The notes under the pieces were generated by a model, which was given only the letters and a program-made list of their open reading frames with translations, was not told the origin of the DNA and searched no databases. 64,000 nt of DNA from positions 1 through 64,000 of the forward strand of contig NZ_LMEV01000018.1 of assembly GCF_001426505.1 (NCBI RefSeq), given 5' to 3'. The DNA comes from Variovorax sp. Root473 (GTDB lineage Bacteria > Pseudomonadota > Gammaproteobacteria > Burkholderiales > Burkholderiaceae_C). Shown here piece by piece: positions 45,786 through 55,274 of this stretch; positions within the stretch are counted from its first letter, which is position 1, and each line of letters opens with the position of its first letter. The position numbers and the translations under genes were made by a program.

Positions 45786-46741
45786 GCTTTTTCTCCCTGT
45801 GCCAGCGGCGCTTCGGCGGCAGCCGCCGTCTTGCGGAACACCCGGCGCCAGGCGCTTTCGCCCAGGCCCCAGAGGCCGCGTTGCATGCCGATGCTCACGC
45901 CGATCAGCAGCAGGCCCAGCAGCAGCAGCCAGCGCGGCCACAGCGTGGAGAGCCAATCGGCCAGCAGCACGTAGAAGGCCGAACCGAGCACCGAGGCGAA
46001 CAGATTGCCGGTACCGCCGATCACGGTGATGACCAGGATCATCTCGCTCGTGTGGTACTCGGCGTTCGACAGCGGCGCGATGCCGGTCATCATCGCGTGC
46101 AGGCCGCCGGCCAGGCCGGTGACGGCGCCCGAGATCACGAAGGCCAGCAGCTTGAAGCGCTTGAGGTCGTAGCCCACGGCGGCGGCGCGGTCCTCGTTGT
46201 CGCGGATGGCGAGCAGCGTGCGGCCGAAGACCGAATCGGTCACCTTCAACAGCAGCGCGAACGCGATGAGGAAGATCACCGCCACGAAGGCGTAGTACTT
46301 CCACGGCGTGTCCATGAAGGCCGGGCGCGGCACGTCGAGCAGGCCGTTGTCGCCGCCCGTGAGCCCGGAGGCGGTGTACGCGATGAAATAGAACATCTGC
46401 GCAAAGGCCAGCGTCAGCATCACGAAGTAGGTGCCGCGCTGGCGGATGGCGACCCAGCCGACCACCGCCGCGCCCAGCGCGCCCATGCCGATGGCGGCGA
46501 GCAGCGCGAGCGGCATCGGCAGTTGCAGCCGCGTGAGCAGGATCGCGATGGTGTAGCTGCCCAGCCCGAAGAAGATGCCCTGTCCGAACGAGAGCAGCCC
46601 GGTGTAGCCCAGCAGCAGGTTGCAGCCCAGGGCGGCGAGCGCGTAGATGAGGACTTCGCTCGCGAGCGAGCCCGAGCGCATGCACAGCGGCAGCGCGAGC
46701 GCGACGATCAGCGCCAGCAGGAAGGTGTATTTCTTTGGCAT
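45782..46741 (-). CDS. livM: Branched-chain-type ABC transporter permease (LivM)
   Basis: The 319-residue permease has about ten helices, with the family blocks LLLGYTGLLSFGQGIFFGLGSY (in part) and RAAAVGYDLKRFKLLAFVISG. The ATG at 46741 was chosen over a frame that reaches into livH. It pairs with LivH. Confidence 0.92.
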   Translation of the reverse strand: MPKKYTFLLALIVALALPLCMRSGSLASEVLIYALAALGCNLLLGYTGLLSFGQGIFFGLGSYTIAILLTRLQLPMPLALLAAIGMGALGAAVVGWVAIRQRGTYFVMLTLAFAQMFYFIAYTASGLTGGDNGLLDVPRPAFMDTPWKYYAFVAVIFLIAFALLLKVTDSVFGRTLLAIRDNEDRAAAVGYDLKRFKLLAFVISGAVTGLAGGLHAMMTGIAPLSNAEYHTSEMILVITVIGGTGNLFASVLGSAFYVLLADWLSTLWPRWLLLLGLLLIGVSIGMQRGLWGLGESAWRRVFRKTAAAAEAPLAQGEKA

Positions 46742-46748
46742 GGCGCGT

Positions 46749-47609
46749 TCATCCTCTGCGGCCGAGCAGGCCATGCGGGCGCAGCAGCAGCACGGCGCCC
46801 ATCGCGATGTAGATCATCAGGCTCGCCCCGGGCGGCCAGATGGTGCTCATGAGGCTTTGCACGATGCCGATCAGCACGCCACCGACCAGCGCACCGCTGA
46901 AGCTGCCGAGCCCGCCGATCACCACGACCACGAAGGCCACGCCCAGCGCCTCGACGCCCATGAAGGGCTCGGCCCCGCGGATGGGCGCAGCGAGCACGCC
47001 GGCCAGTGCCGCCGTGGCCGCGCCGAGCGCGAACACCAGGCTGAACACGCGGAACACGTTGATGCCCAGCAGCGAGACCATCTCGGTCGATTCGCTGCCC
47101 GCGCGCACCGCGCTGCCCAGCCGCGTGCCTTCGAGCACCCACCACAGCAGCACCGCGAGCACGGCGGTGAAGCCGATCACGAAGAGCCGGTACTTCGGGT
47201 AGATGAAGCTGCCCCACATCACCACGCCCTGCAGCAGGTCGGGCGTGGGCACGCTGTTGCCCAGCGGGCCCCAGAACACGATGACGATCTCCTGCACCGC
47301 GAGCGCCAGGCCCACGGTCACGAGGATGTGGAACTCGTGCGGCTTGGCGTACACGCGGCGCAGCAGCAGCTTCTCGGCCAGCCAGCCGAGCGCGCCGACG
47401 AACAGCGGCACCAGCACGAGCGCGGCCCAGAAGTTCAGGCCCCACTGCAGCGCCTGGAAGCACAGGTAGGCGCCCAGCAGGTAGAAAGCGCCGTGCGCGA
47501 AGTTCACGAAGCGCAGCAGGCCGAACACGATGGACAAGCCAACGGCCAGCAGGAAATACAGCATGCCGATGCCGATTCCGTTGATGGTCTGGAGCAGGTA
47601 GACGGACAT
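46749..47609 (-). CDS. livH: Branched-chain-type ABC transporter permease (LivH)
   Basis: The 286-residue permease has about eight helices, with the start MSVYLLQTINGIGIGMLYFL and the blocks FVNFAHGAFYLLGAY and VVVVIGGLGSFSGALVGG. Ligand range in this family extends to urea, amides and aromatic or ureido acids. It follows livK by 94 bases, which hold a possible hairpin. Confidence 0.92.
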   Translation of the reverse strand: MSVYLLQTINGIGIGMLYFLLAVGLSIVFGLLRFVNFAHGAFYLLGAYLCFQALQWGLNFWAALVLVPLFVGALGWLAEKLLLRRVYAKPHEFHILVTVGLALAVQEIVIVFWGPLGNSVPTPDLLQGVVMWGSFIYPKYRLFVIGFTAVLAVLLWWVLEGTRLGSAVRAGSESTEMVSLLGINVFRVFSLVFALGAATAALAGVLAAPIRGAEPFMGVEALGVAFVVVVIGGLGSFSGALVGGVLIGIVQSLMSTIWPPGASLMIYIAMGAVLLLRPHGLLGRRG

Positions 47610-47652
47610 AGGTGTCGGGGGGGATGGCAAACGTGCAGGCGGCCCACGCCCT

Positions 47653-47676
47653 GCCCGCGCCGCAAACGATGCGGGC
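47653..47676 (-). other. Possible intercistronic hairpin between livK and livH
   Basis: GCCCGC and GCGGGC (47653-47658 and 47671-47676) pair around a 12-base loop, within a very GC-rich gap after livK. No T-run follows. Such hairpins often stabilise the upstream message so that the binding protein is made in excess over the permease. The role here is inferred. Confidence 0.3.
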
Positions 47677-47703
47677 GCAGGCGCGGCGCGGAGCCGGGCG
47701 GCG

Positions 47704-48909
47704 TCAGGCCAGCTTGCAGCCGGTCTTGTCGACCGGCAGGAACGACTTGCCGGAACTGATCACGTCGACGTAGTCGGCCGGGTTGGCCATCTTCGACTTC
47801 GCCTTGCCCTTGAGCAGGTAGTAGTCCTTGATGACCTGGTGGTCGGCCTTGCGGATTTCTTCCACGCCCGTGAGGCCGTCGAACTTCATGCCTTCGAGCG
47901 CGGCGATCACGGCCTTCTGGTCGACCGTGCCCGCTTTCACGATGCCGTCGATGAGGATCTTGGTGCAGATGTACGACCCGGCCAGGCTGTAGTTGGGCAC
48001 GATCTTCAGCTTGTCGGCGGTGCGCTTCACCAGGTCCTTGTTCAGCGGCGTGTCGACCGTGTGCCAGTACTGCGCACCGAAGTAGACGCCGTCGCACAGG
48101 TCGGCGCCCAGCTCGTCGAACTGCTCCAGGCCCGAGGCCCAGGCCATGAGGATCGTCATGTTCTTGTGCATGCCGAAGCTCACCGCCTGGCGCAGCGCGG
48201 CCGACGATTGCGCGCCGAAGTTCAGGAGCAGCAGCACGTCGGGCTTGGCGGCCATCGCGTTGGTGAGGTAGCCGCTGAACTCCTTGTCGTTGAGCGAGTG
48301 GTAGCTGTTGCCCACGTGCTCGATGCCCTTCTCCTGGAAGATGGTCTTGGCCGCGCTCAGCAAACCATCGCCGAAGACGTATTGCGGCGTGATCGTGTAC
48401 CAGCGCTTGGCCTTGGGCATGGACGCGATCAGCGGGCGCACCGTCTGCTCGATGGCTCCGAAGGTGGGCACCGACCAGCGGAAGGTGGCGGGGTTGCAGT
48501 CCTTGCCGGTGATCTCATCGGCGCCCGCGGTCGTGATGAACAGGCCGCCGGCCTTCTCGGCCTCCTTGCCCATGGCCAGCGATTCCGACGACAGGATGCC
48601 GCCCGCGAAGAACTTCGCGCCCTGCTGCTGCGAGGCTTCCTGCACCTTGCGCACGGCGGTGGCCGGCTTGCCTTCGGTGTCGAGCAGCGTGTAGGCCAGC
48701 GGACGGTTCAGCACCTTGCCGTACTGCTCGATCGCCAGCTTGGCCCCCAGGTCGGCGAACTTGCCGTTGGCCGCGAAGGCACCCGACATGGGCACCGGTG
48801 CACCGAAGCGGATCACGTCGGTGGCCTGGGCGATGGCCGAGCGGCTCATCAGGAGCGAAGCCGGGGCGGCCGACAGGGCGGCGAGCTGAAGGAGTTGTCT
48901 GCGTTGCAT
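47704..48909 (-). CDS. livK: Branched-chain-type ABC substrate-binding protein (LivK)
   Basis: The 401-residue periplasmic protein has a Tat-like N-terminus without a twin-Arg consensus (MQRRQLLQLAALSAAPASLLMSRSAIAQA) and a type I periplasmic-binding fold (RFGAPVPMSGAFAANGKF, FITTAGADEITGKDC). The ligand is unknown; the neighbouring amidohydrolase suggests an N-carbamoyl or amide compound. The ATG at 48909 is supported by the leader; a longer frame runs far upstream. Confidence 0.9.
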   Translation of the reverse strand: MQRRQLLQLAALSAAPASLLMSRSAIAQATDVIRFGAPVPMSGAFAANGKFADLGAKLAIEQYGKVLNRPLAYTLLDTEGKPATAVRKVQEASQQQGAKFFAGGILSSESLAMGKEAEKAGGLFITTAGADEITGKDCNPATFRWSVPTFGAIEQTVRPLIASMPKAKRWYTITPQYVFGDGLLSAAKTIFQEKGIEHVGNSYHSLNDKEFSGYLTNAMAAKPDVLLLLNFGAQSSAALRQAVSFGMHKNMTILMAWASGLEQFDELGADLCDGVYFGAQYWHTVDTPLNKDLVKRTADKLKIVPNYSLAGSYICTKILIDGIVKAGTVDQKAVIAALEGMKFDGLTGVEEIRKADHQVIKDYYLLKGKAKSKMANPADYVDVISSGKSFLPVDKTGCKLA

Positions 48910-48991
48910 GGGGTTCTCCGGTCGTGGTGTGTGAAGTGGGAAGAAAAACGCGGTGCCTGCAATCGGCGTGAATTTAAGCGGATAAATAGGA

Positions 48992-49020
48992 TTAATATGC
49001 TGGTAAAAACCCGTTAGCAA
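48992..49020 (-). promoter_or_regulatory. Candidate sigma70 promoter of the liv operon
   Basis: On the minus strand TTGCTA (49020-49015) and TATTAA (48997-48992) are 17 bases apart, in the only AT-rich stretch of the livK/GntR divergent region. It is 83 bases before livK. Other hexamer pairs are possible. Confidence 0.35.
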
Positions 49021-49123
49021 GCCCCGTGCCCAAACCCAACCCGACCCTGCCGATGACGCCGTTAAGATCGCGCGCTGTTGCGCATCCCGCGCATCTCCCG
49101 ATGTGCATGGATGGAGCGTTTTG

Positions 49124-49888
49124 ATGAGAGTGGGGCACAACCCTCCGAAGCGGCAAAAGCTCTCGGACGTCATCGTCGAAGACGTCAAGCGATGGATCGT
49201 TGCCGAGCGCAAGCAGCCCGGCGACCGGCTACCGAACGAGAAGGAACTGATCGAGCTTTTCGGCTACTCGAAGAGCACGGTGCGCGAAGCGCTGAAGGCG
49301 CTGGAAGTGCGCGGGCTGGTGTCGATCCGCACCGGCCCGGGCGGCGGTGCCTACCTGCAGCAGGTGTCGGTCGACCATGCGTCGGAGCCGCTGCGCAACT
49401 TCCTGCACTTCCATCACCTGGACGGCCACCACATCTACCAGCTGCGCAAGGCGCTGGAGCCCGAGCTGGCCGTGAGCGTGGTCGGGCGGCTCACGCCCGA
49501 ACACTTCACAAGGCTCGAAGAGAACGTGCGCCTGTGCACCATCGAGCCGACCAACGAAGACGAACTGCGCACGCAGCGCGAGGCCGAGTTGGCGTTTCAC
49601 ACGATGCTGGCCGAGGCCTGCCCCAATCCGGTGCTGTCCTTCATGTGCCGCTTTCTCAACGACCTGCTGCGCGACCTGGTCGTCTACAAGAAGGCGCTGG
49701 ACCACCACCACTTCGGCGAGACCAATGTGGACTACCACACGCAACTGCTGGCGGCCTACCGCAGGGAAGATGCGGACGAAGTGCGGCGGCTGATGGCCGA
49801 GCACATGGTCGATGCGGAGCACCACATGCATGAGATGGAAGCGCACATCGGGGCGAAGCATTTGCTGCTGCCGAGTGGGCAGCGCTAA
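49124..49888 (+). CDS. GntR-family (FadR-type) transcriptional regulator
   Basis: The 254-residue protein has an N-terminal winged helix-turn-helix (about 18-80; RLPNEKELIELFGYSKSTVREALKALEVRG, split) and an FCD ligand domain (about 95-235) with metal-binding His and Asp typical of FadR-type regulators. It is divergent from livK and likely controls the liv/amidohydrolase operon. The ATG at 49124 has a GGAG site in front; an earlier GTG is possible. Its stop overlaps that of the convergent LysR gene by four bases. Confidence 0.9.
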   Translation: MRVGHNPPKRQKLSDVIVEDVKRWIVAERKQPGDRLPNEKELIELFGYSKSTVREALKALEVRGLVSIRTGPGGGAYLQQVSVDHASEPLRNFLHFHHLDGHHIYQLRKALEPELAVSVVGRLTPEHFTRLEENVRLCTIEPTNEDELRTQREAELAFHTMLAEACPNPVLSFMCRFLNDLLRDLVVYKKALDHHHFGETNVDYHTQLLAAYRREDADEVRRLMAEHMVDAEHHMHEMEAHIGAKHLLLPSGQR

Positions 49889-50856
49889 CGGGCGTGGGCT
49901 TTCTCCAGGCACGCCTGAAACGCCAGCACCGCCCGCGAAGGCTTCGGCGAGCGCCGCAGCAAACTCACGAACCGGCACGCATAGTTGAAGCGCGCCGGCA
50001 GCACCGCCTTCATCAGCCCGCGCTGCTCGAACACCTGCGCGTAGTGGTCGGGCAGAAAGCCCAGGAAGCGGCCCGACAGAATCAGCGTCGCAATCGCCTC
50101 CTGATCGAACCCGGTCGCCTTGCGCGATAACCGCGCGCGATGGCTCAGTTCCATGTTCGGCGAGTGATACCCCAGCCCCGCGAAATGGTGCTCACCCAGC
50201 TTTGACCAGGTGAGCTTGCCGTGCGGGCTGTCGAACAGCGGATGCCCCTGCCCGCAGTACAGCAGCATGGTCTCGTCGAACAGGTCGGCATACACCAGGC
50301 TCTTCGAGCTGCGGTGCGCCGGAATGATGCCGATCTGGAAGTTGCCCTCCAGCACGCCCTGCTCGATCGCGTTGATCGAACCCACGTGCACCGCCAGGCT
50401 CACCTCGGGCGCGATCTCGGTGAAGCGCGCGATGGCTTCGCCGATGCGCGCTTTCGGGTTGGTCGCGGTCTTGTCGAACAGCGCCACGTCGAGCTGCCCG
50501 CCCATGCGGTTGTGGATGTCGTCGATGCTGCCGCGAAAGGCGTCGACCGAGGCCAGCAGGCGCAGCGTCTCGTCGTACACGCGCTGGCCCTCGGCCGTGA
50601 GCGCAAAACCCGCCCGGCCGCGCCGGCACAGCACGAGGCCCAGACGCGTTTCCAGGTCCTTCACATGCCGGCTCACGGTCGATGTGCCGATGTTCAGTTC
50701 CAGCTCCGCCGCCGCCATGCCGCCGCAATCGACCACGCTCTTGAACACCTTGAGCAGGCGCAGGTCCATGTCGCTGAGCTGCCCCAGCACGGCGCGGTTG
50801 CGGGTGCCCTGGGCACCGGTTTCGTCGGTTGGCGACGCCTTGGCCTTTACTTGCAT
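49885..50856 (-). CDS. LysR-family transcriptional regulator
   Basis: The 323-residue protein has an N-terminal helix-turn-helix (about 29-88; MDLRLLKVFKSVVDCGGMAAAE, split; IGTSTVSRHVKDLETRLGL) and a substrate domain (about 115-310). It has about 28 extra N-terminal residues before the usual start, so M30 is an alternative start. It is divergent from the beta-alanine aminotransferase over 105 bases and probably activates it. Confidence 0.92.
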   Translation of the reverse strand: MQVKAKASPTDETGAQGTRNRAVLGQLSDMDLRLLKVFKSVVDCGGMAAAELELNIGTSTVSRHVKDLETRLGLVLCRRGRAGFALTAEGQRVYDETLRLLASVDAFRGSIDDIHNRMGGQLDVALFDKTATNPKARIGEAIARFTEIAPEVSLAVHVGSINAIEQGVLEGNFQIGIIPAHRSSKSLVYADLFDETMLLYCGQGHPLFDSPHGKLTWSKLGEHHFAGLGYHSPNMELSHRARLSRKATGFDQEAIATLILSGRFLGFLPDHYAQVFEQRGLMKAVLPARFNYACRFVSLLRRSPKPSRAVLAFQACLEKAHAR

Positions 50857-50961
50857 GAATCGTCAAGTGAACATTGATATTGCGCCATTCTCCACACTGA
50901 AGGCACTGCGAACAATCGGCGCATTCCTTCACCCCCGGAGCCCGCCTGTGCGGGATGCGCC

Positions 50962-52317
50962 ATGACCCTTGCCACACCCGCCATCGAACCCACGCCCACC
51001 GCGCGCACCGACGCCGCCTGGCTCGAGGCGCACTGGATGCCCTACACCGGCAACCGCAACTTCAAGGCCGATCCGCGGATCATCGTGGAGGCCAAGGGCG
51101 CCTACTTCACCGACAGCGACGGCCGCAAGATCTTCGACGGCCTCTCGGGCCTGTGGTGCTCGGGCCTGGGCCACGGCCGCCCCGAGATCACCGAGGCGGT
51201 GAGCCGCCAGATCGCCAGGCTCGACTACTCCCCCGCCTTCCAGTTCGGCCATCCGCTCTCGTTCGAGCTGGCCAACAAGATCAAGGAACTGACGCCCGCC
51301 GGCCTGGACTACGTGTTCTTCACCGGCTCGGGCTCCGAAGCCGCCGACACCTCGCTGAAGATGGCACGCGCCTACTGGCGCACCAAGGGCCAGGCGGGCA
51401 AGACGCGCCTGATCGGCCGCGAGAAGGGCTACCACGGCGTGAACTACGGCGGCATTTCGGTCGGCGGCATCGCGGCCAACCGCAAGCTGTTCGGCCAGGG
51501 CGTCGAGGCCGACCACCTGCCGCACACGCAGCTGGCCAGCAACGCTTTCTCGCGCGGCATGCCCGAAAGCGGCGCCGAGCTGGCCGACCGCCTGCTCGAC
51601 CTGATCGCGCTGCACGACGCCTCGACCATCGCGGCCGTGATCGTCGAGCCCTTTGCCGGTTCGGCCGGCGTGGTGATTCCGCCGAAGGGCTACCTGAAAC
51701 GCCTGCGCGACATCTGCACCGCGAACAACATCCTGCTGATCTTTGATGAAGTGATCACCGGGTTCGGCCGCTGCGGCGCGCTCACCGGCGCGGATGCCTT
51801 CGGCGTCACGCCCGACATCATGAACATCGCCAAGCAGGTCACCAACGGCGCGCAGCCGCTGGGCGCCGTGGTGGCCAACAAGGACATCTACGACACCTTC
51901 ATGGCCGCGGGCGGGCCCGAGTACATGCTCGAATTTCCGCACGGCTACACCTACGGCGCGCACCCCGTGGCCTGCGCCGCGGGCATCGCCGCGCTCGACG
52001 TGCTCCAGAAGGAAGACATGATCGGCCGCGTGCAGACGCTGGCCCCCCACTTCGAGAACGCCGTGCACAGCCTCAAGGGCAGCAAGCACGTCGCCGACAT
52101 CCGCAACTACGGCCTGGCCGCCGGCATCACCATCGCCGCAATGCCGGGCGAGCCCGCACGCCGCCCGTACGAGATCGCGATGAACTGCTGGAAGAAGGGC
52201 TTCTACGTGCGCTACGGCGGCGACACGATCCAGCTCGCACCGCCCTTCATCGCCGAGAAGGCCGAGATCGACCGCATGGTCAATGCGCTCGCAGACGCCC
52301 TCGCAGAAACCAACTGA
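50962..52317 (+). CDS. Beta-alanine:pyruvate aminotransferase (omega-aminotransferase)
   Basis: The 451-residue class III aminotransferase has PLP Lys K291 in MNIAKQVTNGAQPLGAV, the Asp in LIFDEVITGFGR (D262) and the N-terminal GLWCSGLGHGRPEI block of beta-alanine-type enzymes. It would convert beta-alanine and pyruvate to malonate semialdehyde and alanine. It is co-directional with the semialdehyde dehydrogenase 22 bases downstream, which supports this. Other omega-amino acids are possible substrates. Confidence 0.9.
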   Translation: MTLATPAIEPTPTARTDAAWLEAHWMPYTGNRNFKADPRIIVEAKGAYFTDSDGRKIFDGLSGLWCSGLGHGRPEITEAVSRQIARLDYSPAFQFGHPLSFELANKIKELTPAGLDYVFFTGSGSEAADTSLKMARAYWRTKGQAGKTRLIGREKGYHGVNYGGISVGGIAANRKLFGQGVEADHLPHTQLASNAFSRGMPESGAELADRLLDLIALHDASTIAAVIVEPFAGSAGVVIPPKGYLKRLRDICTANNILLIFDEVITGFGRCGALTGADAFGVTPDIMNIAKQVTNGAQPLGAVVANKDIYDTFMAAGGPEYMLEFPHGYTYGAHPVACAAGIAALDVLQKEDMIGRVQTLAPHFENAVHSLKGSKHVADIRNYGLAAGITIAAMPGEPARRPYEIAMNCWKKGFYVRYGGDTIQLAPPFIAEKAEIDRMVNALADALAETN

Positions 52318-52339
52318 TCCCCTTTCGAGACCTGAAGAC

Positions 52340-53857
52340 ATGCAACACGACAAGAACGTCACCGCCACCATCGGCCACTTCATCGACGGCAAGCACGTCG
52401 GCGGCGGCAGCCGCGTGCAGCCGGTGTTCGACCCCGCCACGGGCCTGTCGGCCAAGAGCGTCGCGCTGGCCGACAAGCTCACGGTCGAGCAGGCCATCGC
52501 CTCCGCGCAAGCCGCCTTCCCGGCCTGGCGGAACACGCCGCCGCTCAAGCGCGCCCGCGTGATGAGCCGCCTGAAGACGCTGCTCGAAGAAAACGCCGAC
52601 ACCATCGCCGCGCTCATCACCGCCGAGCACGGCAAGGTGCTGGCCGACGCGCATGGCGAGCTGCAGCGCGGCATCGAGAACGTCGAGTACGCCAGCTACG
52701 TGCCCGAGCTGCTCAAGGGCGAGCACAGCAAGAACGTCGGCCCGGCCATCGACTCGTGGAGCGAGTTCCAGGCCATGGGCGTGGCGGCCGGCATCACGCC
52801 GTTCAACTTCCCCGTCATGGTGCCGCTGTGGATGTGGCCGATGGCCGTGGCCTGCGGCAACACCTTCGTGCTCAAGCCCTCGGAGCGCACGCCTTCCTCC
52901 ACGCTGTTCATGGCCGAACTCGCGCTGCAGGCCGGCCTGCCGCCGGGCGTGCTGAACGTGGTCAACGGCGACAAGGAAGCGGTCGACACGCTGCTGACCG
53001 ACCGCCGCGTGAAGGCCGTGAGCTTCGTGGGCTCCACGCCCATCGCCGAATACATCTACACCACGGGCACGGCCCACGGCAAGCGCGTGCAGGCGCTCGG
53101 CGGCGCCAAGAACCACGCAGTGGTGATGCCCGACGCCGACATCGGCAACGCCGTGAGCGCGCTCATGGGCGCGGCCTACGGCTCGTGCGGCGAGCGCTGC
53201 ATGGCGATCCCGCTGGTGGTGGCCGTCGGCGACGCGACCGCCGATGCGGTCGTCGAAGGCCTGAAGGTCGAGATCGCCAAGATGAAGGTCGGCCCCGGCA
53301 CCGACAACGGCAACGACATGGGCCCGCTGGTCACCCAGCCGCACTTCGAGAAGGTCAAGGCCTTCGTCGACGCGGGCGTGGCCGCCGGCGCCAAGCTGGT
53401 GGTCGACGGCCGCGGCATCCAGGTCGAAGGCCACGAAGGCGGCTACTACCTGGGCGCCTGCCTGTTCGACCACGTGAAGCCCGGCATGACGATCTACCAG
53501 GAAGAGATCTTCGGCCCGGTGCTCGGCGTGGTGCGCGTGAAGACGCTGCAGGAAGCCATGGACCTGATCGACGCGCACGAGTACGGCAACGGCACCTGCA
53601 TCTTCACGCGCGACGGCGAGGCCGCGCGCTGGTTCAGCGACAACATCCAGGTCGGCATGGTCGGCATCAACGTGCCGCTGCCGGTGCCCGTGGCGTACCA
53701 CTCGTTCGGCGGCTGGAAGCGTTCGCTGTTCGGCGATCTGCACGCCTACGGCCCCGACGCCGTGCGCTTCTACACCAAGCGCAAGACCGTCACGCAGCGT
53801 TGGCCCTCGGCCGGCGTGCGTGAAGGCACGATGTTCTCGTTCCCGTCGAACCGCTGA
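52340..53857 (+). CDS. mmsA: CoA-acylating (methyl)malonate-semialdehyde dehydrogenase
   Basis: The 505-residue aldehyde dehydrogenase has catalytic C287 in GSCGERCMAI and the start FIDGKHVGGGSRV. In place of the general-base Glu found in ordinary aldehyde dehydrogenases it reads LGGAKNHAVV, as in MmsA/IolA-type enzymes that use CoA. It would convert malonate semialdehyde to acetyl-CoA, finishing beta-alanine breakdown. The stop overlaps an ACCGCT/AGCGGT hairpin, with no T-run. Confidence 0.92.
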   Translation: MQHDKNVTATIGHFIDGKHVGGGSRVQPVFDPATGLSAKSVALADKLTVEQAIASAQAAFPAWRNTPPLKRARVMSRLKTLLEENADTIAALITAEHGKVLADAHGELQRGIENVEYASYVPELLKGEHSKNVGPAIDSWSEFQAMGVAAGITPFNFPVMVPLWMWPMAVACGNTFVLKPSERTPSSTLFMAELALQAGLPPGVLNVVNGDKEAVDTLLTDRRVKAVSFVGSTPIAEYIYTTGTAHGKRVQALGGAKNHAVVMPDADIGNAVSALMGAAYGSCGERCMAIPLVVAVGDATADAVVEGLKVEIAKMKVGPGTDNGNDMGPLVTQPHFEKVKAFVDAGVAAGAKLVVDGRGIQVEGHEGGYYLGACLFDHVKPGMTIYQEEIFGPVLGVVRVKTLQEAMDLIDAHEYGNGTCIFTRDGEAARWFSDNIQVGMVGINVPLPVPVAYHSFGGWKRSLFGDLHAYGPDAVRFYTKRKTVTQRWPSAGVREGTMFSFPSNR

Positions 53858-53876
53858 AGCGGTCGATAGCCGCGGG

Positions 53877-55265
53877 TCAGGCCTTGTCGGCTTTTCCTGC
53901 GGCGTTCGCGAGCTTGCTGAGCATGCGGTCCACCAGCCATGGCTGGCGGTCCTCGTCCTCGGCGCGTTCCTTGCGGCGGATCGCGTTGCGCACGACGATC
54001 GAGCCCACATAGCGCATCGGCTCCGGCGGAAAGTAGCCCAGCGGCCCACCCGTGATCGGGCTGCGCGTCCATGCGTTGTCCTGGTCGAGCACCAGCGACG
54101 ACAGGATCTGCCCACCCATGTAGGTCGGCCCCACCCCGTTGCCCGAGTAGCCGAAGCCGTAGTAGATGTGCGGCGCGCCATCGAGCTTGCCGAAGAACGG
54201 AAAGCCCGTCACCGAGCGGTCGGACGGGCCATTCCAGCTCGCAGTGATCGGCGTAGCGCTCAGTGCGGGAAAGAAGGAATGCAGGGCCTGCGTGAGCTCG
54301 CCCTCATAAGGCGAGCGCTCGTCGAACACCTTGGCCATGCGACCGCCCCACGCGAAGGTGTTGCCGCCCTTGCCCAGCATGATGCGGCCGTCCACCGTGC
54401 TGCGGTAGTAGTACACGAAGGTGCGCGAGTCGAGCACCGACACGCCGTCGGTCAGGCCGATCTGCTGCAGCAGATCGGGGCAGCGCTCGGTGATGATCAT
54501 GTCGCTCGACACGATGGCGATGGTGCGTTCGAACTGCGGAAAGCGGCTGGCCATCCACGCGTTCATCGCGAGCACCAGCTTCTTCGCGCGCACCGTGCCG
54601 GTCGGGGTGCGCACCACCACCGGTTGGTCGGTGCTGAAGTCGAGCATCGGCGTGCGCTCGTGGATGCGGATGCCCATGGCCAACGCCACGCGCCGCAGCC
54701 CGCGCACCAGCTTGCCCGGATGCACGGTGGCGGCGATGGGCGAATACACGCCCGCCAGGTTGCGCACCGAGCCCGAGCGCCGCGCCACCTCGTCGGGCGG
54801 CAGCGCGTGGTACGAATGGATGCCGCGCGCCTCCAACGCCTGCATCATCGGATCGAGCGTGCCGATCTGCGCCTGCGAGGTCGCGGTGTAGAGCGTGCCG
54901 TCGCGCCGCAGCTCGGCGTCGATGCCGTGCGCCGCGCAGAAGTCGGCGATGTGCCCCACCGCCGCTTCCGACGCCTTCACGAGGCGCACCGCCTCGTCTT
55001 CGCCGAACAGCCTGCGCAGCGTGAGGAATTTGGCCGACCAGGTGAGCAGGCAACCGCCGTTGCGCCCGCTGGCACCGGCGCCGCACAGGTCGCTTTCGAG
55101 AATGACGATGTCGAGCGCCGGCGCCTGCAGCTTGGCCTGGATGGCCGTCCACAGGCCGGTGAAGCCGCCGCCGACGATGCAGACGTCGGCAGTGGTTTCA
55201 CCTTGCAGCGCCGGTGCCAGATCGCCATCGTTGAAAAGCGCTTGTTCGATCCAGAAGGGGCGCAT
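53877..55265 (-). CDS. FAD-dependent amine oxidase (DAO family, PuuB-like) of the phosphonate operon
   Basis: The 462-residue protein has an N-terminal FAD Rossmann motif DVCIVGGGFTGLWTA (about residue 27) and DLCGAGASGRNGGC, the DAO-family block. The C-terminal region GYSGNGVGPTYMGGQI resembles gamma-glutamylputrescine oxidoreductases. It is the last gene of the phn operon, 9 bases after the PhnZ-like gene. A plausible role is oxidation of 2-aminoethylphosphonate or its N-methyl derivative to phosphonoacetaldehyde (inference from position; similar oxidases have been reported in phosphonate clusters). Confidence 0.82.
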   Translation of the reverse strand: MRPFWIEQALFNDGDLAPALQGETTADVCIVGGGFTGLWTAIQAKLQAPALDIVILESDLCGAGASGRNGGCLLTWSAKFLTLRRLFGEDEAVRLVKASEAAVGHIADFCAAHGIDAELRRDGTLYTATSQAQIGTLDPMMQALEARGIHSYHALPPDEVARRSGSVRNLAGVYSPIAATVHPGKLVRGLRRVALAMGIRIHERTPMLDFSTDQPVVVRTPTGTVRAKKLVLAMNAWMASRFPQFERTIAIVSSDMIITERCPDLLQQIGLTDGVSVLDSRTFVYYYRSTVDGRIMLGKGGNTFAWGGRMAKVFDERSPYEGELTQALHSFFPALSATPITASWNGPSDRSVTGFPFFGKLDGAPHIYYGFGYSGNGVGPTYMGGQILSSLVLDQDNAWTRSPITGGPLGYFPPEPMRYVGSIVVRNAIRRKERAEDEDRQPWLVDRMLSKLANAAGKADKA

Positions 55266-55274
55266 CCGTGTGCC

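Noticed and set aside
53850..53863. ACCGCT/AGCGGT hairpin at the mmsA stop as a terminator
   Set aside because: Perfect stem but no T-run on either strand and it overlaps the stop codon; mentioned under mmsA only.
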